Below, one piece after another: positions 1 through 7,090 of a DNA stretch of 37,047 nt (positions are counted from its first letter, which is position 1; every line of letters begins with the position of its first letter). The notes beneath the pieces are model-generated. The model was not told the origin of the DNA. It made no database searches and saw only the letters and a list, made by a program, of their open reading frames with translations. The stretch spans positions 1 through 37,047 of the forward strand of contig JAVBLQ010000110.1 in NCBI GenBank assembly GCA_031553435.1. The letters run 5' to 3'. Origin of the DNA: JAVBLQ01 sp031553435. Its GTDB lineage: Bacteria > Bacteroidota > Bacteroidia > Bacteroidales > Azobacteroidaceae. Made by a program: the position numbers and the translations under genes.

Positions 1-225
1 TCCAATGCCGGACAATCCGCAATGACTCTCAGGCCCAGACCTATTTATATCTCCAAAGAATTAGATCTCGAATATCATACAATAAATCTGAAAGAAAAAA
101 GAACACTCTATTTAGATGATGCTGTTCCCGACAAAGAGAATATCATTACAATGGAAGTTTATAAAAACACGGCAGATCATAATTTTAATTGCATAAGATT
201 TGTTCGTGCGGGTTGGTTGCAGTAA
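1..225 (+). CDS. C-terminal part of an unrecognised protein (5' end outside window)
   Basis: The frame is open from base 1 to a TAA at 223-225, so the gene probably starts upstream of the window. The ATG at 22 is an internal methionine candidate, not a proven start. The visible 74 residues are polar and mixed, with a run of charged residues (KEKRTLYLDDAVPDKEN) and a tail ending in RFVRAGWLQ. No signal peptide, membrane segment or catalytic motif is visible. I do not recognise the family. The same frame continues after the stop into the Rpn-like tail at 226-363, so the 3' part may have been altered by a nonsense mutation or fusion with debris. Function not assigned. Confidence 0.4.
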   Translation, partial: SNAGQSAMTLRPRPIYISKELDLEYHTINLKEKRTLYLDDAVPDKENIITMEVYKNTADHNFNCIRFVRAGWLQ

Positions 226-363
226 TTTTGGAAAATTATTCAATATGGCAGAAATCAAAAAGTTAACGTCAGAAGATATGGAAGCCTGCAAAAAGGCATG
301 CATATTGAAGATATTGCCACATTGACCGAATTGACTTCAGAACAAATCAAGGCATTAATGTAA
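226..363 (+). pseudogene. possible decayed Rpn-like C-terminal tail
   Basis: In the same frame as the preceding protein, after its TAA, about 45 codons run to a TAA at 361-363. The last 23 residues, KGMHIEDIATLTELTSEQIKAL plus M, resemble the short helical tail (a G-x-IEDI-x-x-LT-x-L-x-x-EEI pattern) that ends many Rpn/PD-(D/E)XK transposase-related proteins. No nuclease domain is present here. Another frame has a 26-codon ATG reading frame at 245-325 that I do not believe. The best reading is a remnant, but the similarity is short and the call is weak. Confidence 0.3.
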
Positions 364-374
364 AAATAATTATT

Positions 375-1349
375 ATGCTTTCTTTTAACAACAACCGCAT
401 AACCTCCCTATTCGGAACTAAATATCCGGTGATTCAAGGAGGAATGGTCTGGTGCAGTGGTTGGCGCCTCGCCTCAGCCGTAAGTAATGCCGGAGGTTTG
501 GGACTTATCGGAGCAGGTTCCATGCACCCCGAAACTTTGCAGGAACACATCCGGAAATGCAAATCGGCAACCGGCAAACCCTTCGGAGTCAATGTGCCCC
601 TGATGTATCCCGAACTGGAAAAAATAATGCAAATCATTGCAGAAGAAGATGTAAAAATCGTTTTCACTTCCGCCGGAAATCCCAAAGCATGGACCGGTTT
701 CCTGAAAAGCAAAGGGATAACAGTTGTGCATGTAGTCTCCAGTTCCAGGTTTGCAATCAAATGCGAAGAAGCCGGAGTCGATGCCATTGTTGCCGAAGGT
801 TTCGAAGCCGGAGGACACAACGGGAGAGAGGAAACTACCACAATGGTACTCATTCCTCAAATCAGAAAAGCCACCTCCCTGCCACTGATTGCTGCCGGAG
901 GAATTGCCACCGGACAAAGCATGCTGGCTGCAATGGCTTTAGGAGCTGAAGGCGTACAATTAGGAACCCGGTTTGCCGTCACACAAGAAAGCTCGGCCAG
1001 TCAGGCATTCAAAAATCTTTGTACAGAGATCAAAGAAGGAGATACTTTCCTCTCTCTCAAAAAACTTGCTCCTTTTCGCTTAATCAAAAACAATTTCTTT
1101 CATCATATAGATGAAGCAGAGAGTAGGGGAGCTTCAGCCGAAGAACTCCGGGAAATACTGGGAAGAGGCCGTTCCAAAAAAGGAATCTTTGAAGGAGATC
1201 TGGTAGAAGGAGAACTGGAAATCGGACAAGTATCCTCCCAGATAAACGATATTCCTCCCGTTTCGGAAGTAATGAAACGATTAATCGAAGAATTTGAACA
1301 AGCCCTATGCTCCATTACTTCAATCCGGGACACGAAACAGCCGTTCTGA
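375..1349 (+). CDS. NAD(P)H-dependent flavin oxidoreductase, nitronate monooxygenase / FabK-like
   Basis: A 324-residue cytosolic FMN-dependent TIM-barrel enzyme. The N-terminus has the family pattern YPVIQGGMVWCSG then LASAVSNAGGLGLIGAG (residues 17-48). The phosphate-binding part reads PLIAAGGIATGQ and GAEGVQLGTRF (about 170-200). His148 in GFEAGGHNG matches the conserved active-site histidine of nitronate monooxygenases and FabK. Length fits both subfamilies (about 310-360), so the substrate (alkyl nitronate or enoyl-ACP) cannot be decided from sequence alone. The final 15 residues (from about 310) extend past the usual end and overlap the next gene by 43 nt. The start at 375 gives the expected N-terminus a few residues before the first strand. 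Confidence 0.85.
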   Translation: MLSFNNNRITSLFGTKYPVIQGGMVWCSGWRLASAVSNAGGLGLIGAGSMHPETLQEHIRKCKSATGKPFGVNVPLMYPELEKIMQIIAEEDVKIVFTSAGNPKAWTGFLKSKGITVVHVVSSSRFAIKCEEAGVDAIVAEGFEAGGHNGREETTTMVLIPQIRKATSLPLIAAGGIATGQSMLAAMALGAEGVQLGTRFAVTQESSASQAFKNLCTEIKEGDTFLSLKKLAPFRLIKNNFFHHIDEAESRGASAEELREILGRGRSKKGIFEGDLVEGELEIGQVSSQINDIPPVSEVMKRLIEEFEQALCSITSIRDTKQPF

Positions 1350-2509
1350 ACCGTTCACCATATTATACTCCGGCAGCCAATCAAATAAAGATGCAACACG
1401 ATCTGGCATTCCTTCCGGCCTGGTACGCTTCGCCGGAAGATTTCGTCTGGGTCGAAGAATATCTTCCCGAAGATTTTTCTTTGAAAATAAAACGATGGAC
1501 CAATACAATCGGGCACCCAATCACCAAAGAAGAATTAGTTGCTGGAAAATTCTTTTTACAAGATCATGAAATATCCCTTTGGGGCATTTCTCCCCAAGCC
1601 ATTCACTATTGGCAACAACAAAACCGGGTATCCGGACTAAACCTTCGTATCCCCGAATGGCACACAGAGTACATGTACCTTTGTAGTCGCCAGGCTGCCA
1701 AACAATGTTTACAACATCTTGTGGAGAATAATCCGGAGATTCAAGCCGACATTATTCCCCATTTTTACAACCAACCGGAAGATATTGAGCAAGCAGTAAA
1801 TCAATCCTCCTTCCGTTTGTTAGCCAAAGCTCCTTATTCGTCGTCCGGTCGCGGACTCTTATGGCTTCCGGAAAGCGGCTTGACTCGTACCGAACAACAA
1901 ATATTGCACGGTATGTTGAGAAAACAACAATCCGTTTCCATCGAAAAAGTCCTTGATAAAAAACTGGACTTCGCTATGGAATTTTTCTCCGATGGAAAGA
2001 GTTCAATAACTTACAAAGGACTCTCATTATTCCAAACCAGTAATAAAGGCGCCTATTCCGGCAACTGGATTGCTTCACAAGAAAAAATACAAACAAAAAT
2101 TCTTTCCTTTACTGACAAAGAATTATTTGATAAGATAAAAGAAACCCTTCTTTCCTTTTTACAAAAAAATTATGCCCCTCTTTACAAAGGTTGTATTGGG
2201 GTCGATATGATGATATACGAGGAAAACGGACAATATTATATCCATCCCTGCGTAGAGATCAATATGCGATACAATATGGGTTGGCTCGCCATTCACCTGC
2301 ATGAAAAAATCTTTTCCGGAAACATCGAAGGATATTTCCACATTGATTTCAATGCACAAGAATCTGCAATATACCAACAACACCTGTTGATGGAGAAATC
2401 ATATCCGCTTGTCATTAACAATAACAGGATACAATCGGGTTATCTGCCTTTATGTCCTGTTATGGAAAAAAGTAAATACACAGCCTATCTTTTAGTAAAT
2501 AAAGAGTAA
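1307..2509 (+). CDS. ATP-grasp-like protein of unknown substrate
   Basis: A 400-residue protein whose start lies 43 nt inside the preceding flavoenzyme gene. The start is chosen because MLHYFNPGHETAVLN begins a coherent N-terminal domain and is a sequence type I associate with uncharacterised Bacteroidales proteins. The central stretch KAPYSSSGRGL (174-184) looks like the nucleotide-binding loop of ATP-grasp enzymes. The stretch GVDMMIY then PCVEINMRYNMG (about 298-325, with Glu317, Asn319, Arg321) resembles the metal/ATP-binding E-x-N-x-R end of that fold. That makes a carboxylate-amine/thiol ligase activity plausible, but this is inference and no substrate can be named. There is no signal peptide or membrane segment, so it is cytosolic. 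Overlap with the upstream gene implies translational coupling. Confidence 0.65.
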   Translation: MLHYFNPGHETAVLNRSPYYTPAANQIKMQHDLAFLPAWYASPEDFVWVEEYLPEDFSLKIKRWTNTIGHPITKEELVAGKFFLQDHEISLWGISPQAIHYWQQQNRVSGLNLRIPEWHTEYMYLCSRQAAKQCLQHLVENNPEIQADIIPHFYNQPEDIEQAVNQSSFRLLAKAPYSSSGRGLLWLPESGLTRTEQQILHGMLRKQQSVSIEKVLDKKLDFAMEFFSDGKSSITYKGLSLFQTSNKGAYSGNWIASQEKIQTKILSFTDKELFDKIKETLLSFLQKNYAPLYKGCIGVDMMIYEENGQYYIHPCVEINMRYNMGWLAIHLHEKIFSGNIEGYFHIDFNAQESAIYQQHLLMEKSYPLVINNNRIQSGYLPLCPVMEKSKYTAYLLVNKE

Positions 2510-2569
2510 AGAACTAAGAGTGAAGTAAGAATAATTTTTCATACAATAACATTTTAAAACCCAATAACT

Positions 2570-2965
2570 ATGGCGTTCAAATACAGAGTAAAAACAAAAA
2601 CAGACAGTATTAACAAAGAAAATAAACCCAAGTACTACGCCGTCCCTGTCCGTTCAGGTGAAATTGATATCCATCAACTAGCTGATGACCTGGCGTCCCG
2701 ATCAACCGTCACTGCCGCTGATGTCTATGCAACTATTGTTGGCCTGATTCCTCTCATGGAACAATATTTGCACGAAGGTTACAGTATACGTCTCGATGAC
2801 CTGGGCATCTTCACCCTTTCCGTCTCCAGCAAAGGCTTTGACGATCCGAAAGATTGTCTCCCTCATCGCGTCGAAGCCAGAAAAATTTGTTTTCGTGCCG
2901 ACAAACAGTTGAAAAGAAATTTGAAGCATGTTAAATTTGAGAGAGATAAAAAGAAATCTTTATGA
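2570..2965 (+). CDS. HU/IHF-related DNA-binding protein (Bacteroidota HU-like family)
   Basis: A 131-residue basic protein of the Bacteroidota HU-related class. It begins with MAFKYRVKTKTDS, followed by about 25 residues absent from classical HU. An HU-type dimerisation fold follows (DIHQLADDLASRSTVTAADVYATIVGLIPLMEQYLHEG), then the beta region RLDDLGIFTLSVSSKGF. The tail is lysine/arginine rich (LKRNLKHVKFERDKKKSL). The family binds DNA without strong specificity and shapes the nucleoid; that role is inferred from family membership. It is longer than 90-residue HU, as expected for this class. It stands 60 nt after the ATP-grasp gene and 47 nt before the cupin-glycosylase gene, so co-transcription is possible. 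Confidence 0.85.
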   Translation: MAFKYRVKTKTDSINKENKPKYYAVPVRSGEIDIHQLADDLASRSTVTAADVYATIVGLIPLMEQYLHEGYSIRLDDLGIFTLSVSSKGFDDPKDCLPHRVEARKICFRADKQLKRNLKHVKFERDKKKSL

Positions 2966-3012
2966 GTTAAAGTGATGAAAATAAATCATCTTACGAATAA
3001 AATCATATAATT

Positions 3013-4182
3013 ATGGCATCAATTATAAAATCAAACGAAAGAGAGTTCCGGGAAGACGCTAATAAAATAGATAACTTCAGACTATTTTCCGATATTTCCC
3101 GGATGAAGAAAGGAATAAATCCACAAAATCTAAACTTTGACATACGACAATTAAACCCCGGACAATATTGTGCAGCCTACCACTTTCACCGGCATGCAGA
3201 AGAATTATTTATGATAATCACCGGTTCTGCAACATTGAGAACCCCCGGCGGATTAGAAATTGTTAATAGTGGCGACCTGATATTTTTTGAAAAAGGCGAA
3301 ACCGGAGCTCATCAACTCTATAATCATACAACAGAACCTTGTATTTACCTGGATATAAGAACTTTTATCGGATACGATATATGTGAATACCCAGACTCAA
3401 ACAAACTATTTATTGTACCGACATATGAAATATTCGATAAAAACTCAACCTTAAATTATTTTGATGGAGAAGAAAATATCAAGGAAAAATGGGAACAACA
3501 AAGCAGACATCAACACATACACATCGGTAACGCCTGGGACAACATTCTGAAAAACGAATTCGAATCCGACTATTTCAAAAAACTGCAAAATTTCCTGACA
3601 GAAGAATACGCCACCAAAACCATTTATCCCGCCAAAGAAAATATTTTCAACACCCTGAAATTTACGGCGCCTGATAAAGTCCGCGTTGTTATCCTCGGTC
3701 AAGACCCTTATATCAACGAGGGACAGGCACACGGTTTTGCCCTTTCGGTACTGCCGGGCATAACCCCGCCGCCATCGCTCAAAAACATGTACAAAGAATT
3801 GGAAAGTGACCTCGGCATTCCCCAATCCAAAAGCGGATACCTCATTAAATGGGCAGAGCAAGGAGTATTGTTATTGAATACTGTGCTAACAGTTGAGGCA
3901 GGCAAATCCAACTCGCATGCCAAAAAAGGCTGGGAAAAATTCACCGATGCCGTATTCAATTATCTCGGTGCAAGTGACAATCCGATTGTTTTCATGCTTT
4001 GGGGAAAACCCGCACAGGCCAAAGAAAAATTCATCACCGGAAAGTCGCATTGCATCATCAAATCACCACACCCATCGCCATTATCGGCATCCACAGGCTT
4101 CTTTGGAAGCAAGCCTTACTCGCAAGCCAATGCTTTTCTTAAAGAAAAAGGCCTCAAAGAAATTGACTGGCGGGTAGAATAA
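3013..4182 (+). CDS. ung: cupin - uracil-DNA glycosylase fusion protein
   Basis: A 389-residue protein with two complete domains in one uninterrupted frame. Residues 1-160 form a small cupin: HFHRH at 57-61, Glu63/Glu64 and His100 are the expected metal ligands. Residues about 168-389 are a full-length family-1 uracil-DNA glycosylase, which excises uracil from DNA as the first step of base-excision repair. It keeps the catalytic loop GQDPY (229-233, with Asp231 and Tyr233), LLLNTVLTV (Asn289) and HPSPLSA (His353). Two usually conserved active-site positions differ: the residue after GQDPY is Ile234 instead of His, and the uracil-stacking Phe (Phe77 in E. coli numbering) is Leu244, with Phe two residues earlier (Phe242). 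The junction near 3490-3520 has no start signal or stop. Most bacterial Ung proteins are about 220-230 residues without a cupin. Confidence 0.85.
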   Translation: MASIIKSNEREFREDANKIDNFRLFSDISRMKKGINPQNLNFDIRQLNPGQYCAAYHFHRHAEELFMIITGSATLRTPGGLEIVNSGDLIFFEKGETGAHQLYNHTTEPCIYLDIRTFIGYDICEYPDSNKLFIVPTYEIFDKNSTLNYFDGEENIKEKWEQQSRHQHIHIGNAWDNILKNEFESDYFKKLQNFLTEEYATKTIYPAKENIFNTLKFTAPDKVRVVILGQDPYINEGQAHGFALSVLPGITPPPSLKNMYKELESDLGIPQSKSGYLIKWAEQGVLLLNTVLTVEAGKSNSHAKKGWEKFTDAVFNYLGASDNPIVFMLWGKPAQAKEKFITGKSHCIIKSPHPSPLSASTGFFGSKPYSQANAFLKEKGLKEIDWRVE

Positions 4183-4232
4183 CCGGAATCTTATAAAATT
4201 AAACATTCAACCTTCAACAAAAAATAAACATT

Positions 4233-6107
4233 ATGATCAAAGAACAACTGAAAGAATTCGATAATAAATTTGGCTCTACCATCATAAGTGTTAATAACGA
4301 AAAATTACAAGCCCTTCTCAAAAACCTGAGAAGAGCCCAGAAAGAATTTGATTCAACCAGATTCATGGTGTTGATTGTCGGCCCTGTAAAGTCCGGAAAA
4401 TCAACACTGGTAAATATCCTTGCAAGAGACTACGTAAGTCCTACCGCATACGAAGAATGTACCGCCAGGCCCTGCATCATTGCAAAAACAACCGGCAAAA
4501 CCCTGATTCGCCAATATAAATCAAAAGGAACAAGCAATGATGATAAACTAAAAGCCTTCGACGCAATAATCGACAACCTGAGAGGAATTGCAGACGAAGA
4601 TGAAGTAATGGCATGGGCAACCTGGAAAGACATACCTTTCAATGAAAACAATATCACAAATAACCTGAGGATAAACCCCTTAAACATAAACAATCAAAAT
4701 TTCGACTCCGAACCGCTGATCACCCTTCTTGAAGTCAAAGGCGGTAACTTTATAAACGATGAAATAGTATTGATCGATATGCCCGGACTCGACGGGTATA
4801 CCGTGAGCTATTTTGAATCAGACACATATAAACGAATGGCCGAACGCGCAGATTTCGTTATTTTCGTACAAAGCACATCATCCGTTATCAATGACAGTTC
4901 AAAGCAATTTCTGAAACATCTGTATTTCGGAGCAGAAGCAAAACGCCCGCCCATGTGTTTAATTCATAACATCCATGAATCAGCACATTGGCACTCCGAA
5001 GCAGAACGATATCAGGCAACACAACATCAAATGAATATCGGCATCGATAAAATATCTGCCCTGATAGAACTTAAAGACGATGAAGAAATCAGGAAAGAAT
5101 CAGTAAACCTGGGAAAAGTCAGCGATTATATTTTCAAAGGGGAAAATTCTTTTCCACAACATCAGGATCAGTTATCGGAATCTTTTCATTTTTTCGAAGA
5201 ATATGAAAATAAACTATATGAATATCTTTCTACAAAACAACGGTTTATAAAAGAACAAAACAGCATAAAAGGAGCAAAAGCCACCTCCCAGAACACATAT
5301 GTCGAATTAGCAAATATAAAAGAACAGATTAATGCCAAACTGAAAGATATCAACTCTTTCATCAACGTGTTAAACAACATTCCCTCGGAAATAATTAATT
5401 ACAACAACAATTATAAATCAACATCCGTTTTAGCCGAAATAAGGGAAGAAGTACAACTCGACATCAATCTGAAAAACTGGGAAAATAAAATCATTGCAGC
5501 CAAACAAAACTTTCCAATCATAGCTGTGCCGACAATGGGATATTTGAAAAAAGAAACAGTTTATGAAGAACTTGATAAATTGGCCGACAGTTTAAGCAGA
5601 AAATCAGGAGCTTCCAAAGGAAGTACTTTACATAATAACACAATAGAAAAATTCAGAAAACACTGGGAAGACCAATTTTCATCCCTGAAAAGGAAAATTG
5701 AAGAACAACTTTCAACATACAACATCGTTTTTGAGTTTCCATATTTTGAACCTATATCTTTTGTTCCCTACATCAATGACGTATTCAAAAATAATGACAA
5801 TCAGGGATGGGCAGGAAAAAACACCGCATTCAGAGACAGAATTAATAAACAATTCATGAAATTCAAATCGGAGATCACAGATGGCACCCGGACAAATGCC
5901 TTCCTCGAATCTATCCCCGACGCATTTATTGGTATGTGTAAAGAATATGCAAATAAATGTATTGAAAAATTTAAAACAGTAAAAGACGAATACACAAACA
6001 ACGAACTTAACGGAACTCTCGATATTGAAAAACAAAAACTTCAGGAAGACTTAGATAAAATCAACAAAATGATGTCGTTCATAAAAGAAAATCTATTAAA
6101 CCAATGA
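4233..6107 (+). CDS. dynamin-like GTPase
   Basis: A 624-residue cytosolic GTPase. The P-loop GPVKSGKST (50-58) and the G3 motif DMPG (182-185) are clear, and hydrophobic strands around them (RFMVLIVG, NDEIVLI) support a dynamin-type G domain over about the first 280 residues. The usual G4 motif N/TKxD is not evident; CLIHNIHES (242-250) occupies that place. The rest (about 300-624) is highly charged, helical and coiled-coil-like, as in bacterial dynamin-like proteins that act on membranes. No transmembrane segment is visible. Its stop overlaps the start of the downstream membrane protein by 4 nt (ATGA), a sign of coupled expression and probable partnership. The family often remodels or protects membranes; the specific role here is inferred only. 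Confidence 0.75.
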   Translation: MIKEQLKEFDNKFGSTIISVNNEKLQALLKNLRRAQKEFDSTRFMVLIVGPVKSGKSTLVNILARDYVSPTAYEECTARPCIIAKTTGKTLIRQYKSKGTSNDDKLKAFDAIIDNLRGIADEDEVMAWATWKDIPFNENNITNNLRINPLNINNQNFDSEPLITLLEVKGGNFINDEIVLIDMPGLDGYTVSYFESDTYKRMAERADFVIFVQSTSSVINDSSKQFLKHLYFGAEAKRPPMCLIHNIHESAHWHSEAERYQATQHQMNIGIDKISALIELKDDEEIRKESVNLGKVSDYIFKGENSFPQHQDQLSESFHFFEEYENKLYEYLSTKQRFIKEQNSIKGAKATSQNTYVELANIKEQINAKLKDINSFINVLNNIPSEIINYNNNYKSTSVLAEIREEVQLDINLKNWENKIIAAKQNFPIIAVPTMGYLKKETVYEELDKLADSLSRKSGASKGSTLHNNTIEKFRKHWEDQFSSLKRKIEEQLSTYNIVFEFPYFEPISFVPYINDVFKNNDNQGWAGKNTAFRDRINKQFMKFKSEITDGTRTNAFLESIPDAFIGMCKEYANKCIEKFKTVKDEYTNNELNGTLDIEKQKLQEDLDKINKMMSFIKENLLNQ

Positions 6108-6958
6108 AAAAAAATATCATAATTTTACTATCCGCTATTTTCTTCATTATGCTTCTGTTAGTAATTTCAAGCATAATGACTATCGGAGACAAAATAGCAG
6201 TAATCGGTTCTTGGGCAAGCTATCTGTTTTACATAATTGTAACCACTATCTTAATCATATTTGTTGTTATTCCGACAATTAAAATGTTCAAAAGCCCGAC
6301 CATGCCCGATTTCGATCCGGAAAATCCGGATTTGAATATCGCCCGTAAAACCATCAATACAATTCTAAAAAACAACCAGTTAAACGAAGATGAACGCGCC
6401 AGAATAGAATTTGAAATCGATTCCTTAGGAGAATATGCAGTAGTCCGCGAACTCTGGGATAAATATGCAAAGAAAATGGACGACATAATAAGAAAAAATG
6501 CAGCAACCATTTTTACATTAAGCGCTATATCTCAAAGAGGAAGAATCGACTTGATAATCAGCATTGTAATCAATTTTACGATGATCAACAATCTGGTAAA
6601 AGCAACTGGATTCAGGCCTACTTATGCTCAATTAATAAAAATTTACTGGCATGTATTGGGAGCATCATTCGTTGCCATGACTTCCGATGACATATTAGAC
6701 GAAATAAATCTGGATTTCGGACAGTTCATCGGCGGAGTCGGAGTATTCGCATTCAAATCAATAACCAACGGAGCATTAAACGCATATCTGACACTCCGAA
6801 TAGGATACATGACCAAAGAATATGTACGCCTGGGAGGAAATTTCAATCCAAAAGAAGCGCGTACAAAAGCAAGAAAATCAGCACACTCAGCAATAAAACC
6901 TATGATCATGGAAATGAAAGATACAATAATCAGCATGTTAGGTAAAGTTGGGGCATGA
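6104..6958 (+). CDS. DUF697 (YcjF-like) membrane protein, GTPase partner
   Basis: A 284-residue protein with two hydrophobic helices at residues about 4-25 and 33-56, placing it in the inner membrane. A charged linker follows (DEDERARIEFEID region). The C-terminal domain about 125-255 (RIDLIISIVINFTMINNLVKATG, then FGQFIGGVGVFAFKSITNGALNAYLTLRIG) matches the DUF697/YcjF type, which also accompanies YcjX-like GTPases in other bacteria. It overlaps the dynamin-like GTPase gene by 4 nt, so the two are almost certainly made together; a membrane anchor or recruiting role for the GTPase is inference. The 132-nt gap that follows holds the putative promoter of the first DUF4139 gene. Confidence 0.7.
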   Translation: MKKNIIILLSAIFFIMLLLVISSIMTIGDKIAVIGSWASYLFYIIVTTILIIFVVIPTIKMFKSPTMPDFDPENPDLNIARKTINTILKNNQLNEDERARIEFEIDSLGEYAVVRELWDKYAKKMDDIIRKNAATIFTLSAISQRGRIDLIISIVINFTMINNLVKATGFRPTYAQLIKIYWHVLGASFVAMTSDDILDEINLDFGQFIGGVGVFAFKSITNGALNAYLTLRIGYMTKEYVRLGGNFNPKEARTKARKSAHSAIKPMIMEMKDTIISMLGKVGA

Positions 6959-7024
6959 AATAAATTGAAAACAAACATAAATATAAAAAAACAAGAAAAA
7001 TACATTTTTAGTTTCTATCATTTG

Positions 7025-7053
7025 TGGAATTTTCCTCATTCATGCATCTATAT
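7025..7053 (+). promoter_or_regulatory. putative ECF-type promoter or operator shared with the second DUF4139 gene
   Basis: TGGAAT at 7025-7030, an 11-nt spacer, then ATGCATCTATAT at 7042-7053, ending 37 nt before the start codon. Exactly the same two blocks with the same 11-nt spacing occur before the paralogous gene at 13165. GGAAT and TCTAT are 16 nt apart, which fits the general -35 GGAAC / -10 TCTA layout of ECF sigma promoters. The match between paralogues is seen; the sigma assignment is inference. Confidence 0.5.
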
Positions 7054-7090
7054 AAGTGAAAATAAAAATTCACTAAAAAATATATAGGTC

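Noticed and set aside
434..949. Several antisense or shifted reading frames over the flavoenzyme gene, one 147 codons long
   Set aside because: They lack family patterns, are rich in Cys/Ser/His from the opposite strand, and lie wholly inside a well-supported gene.
4183..4232. Terminator or small RNA between the cupin-Ung and dynamin genes
   Set aside because: No stem of useful length and no T-run are visible in the 50 nt.
7011..7024. TATCATTTG as a -7 element for the first DUF4139 gene
   Set aside because: It has three instead of two bases between TA and TTTG, and the motif shared with the paralogue lies downstream of it.
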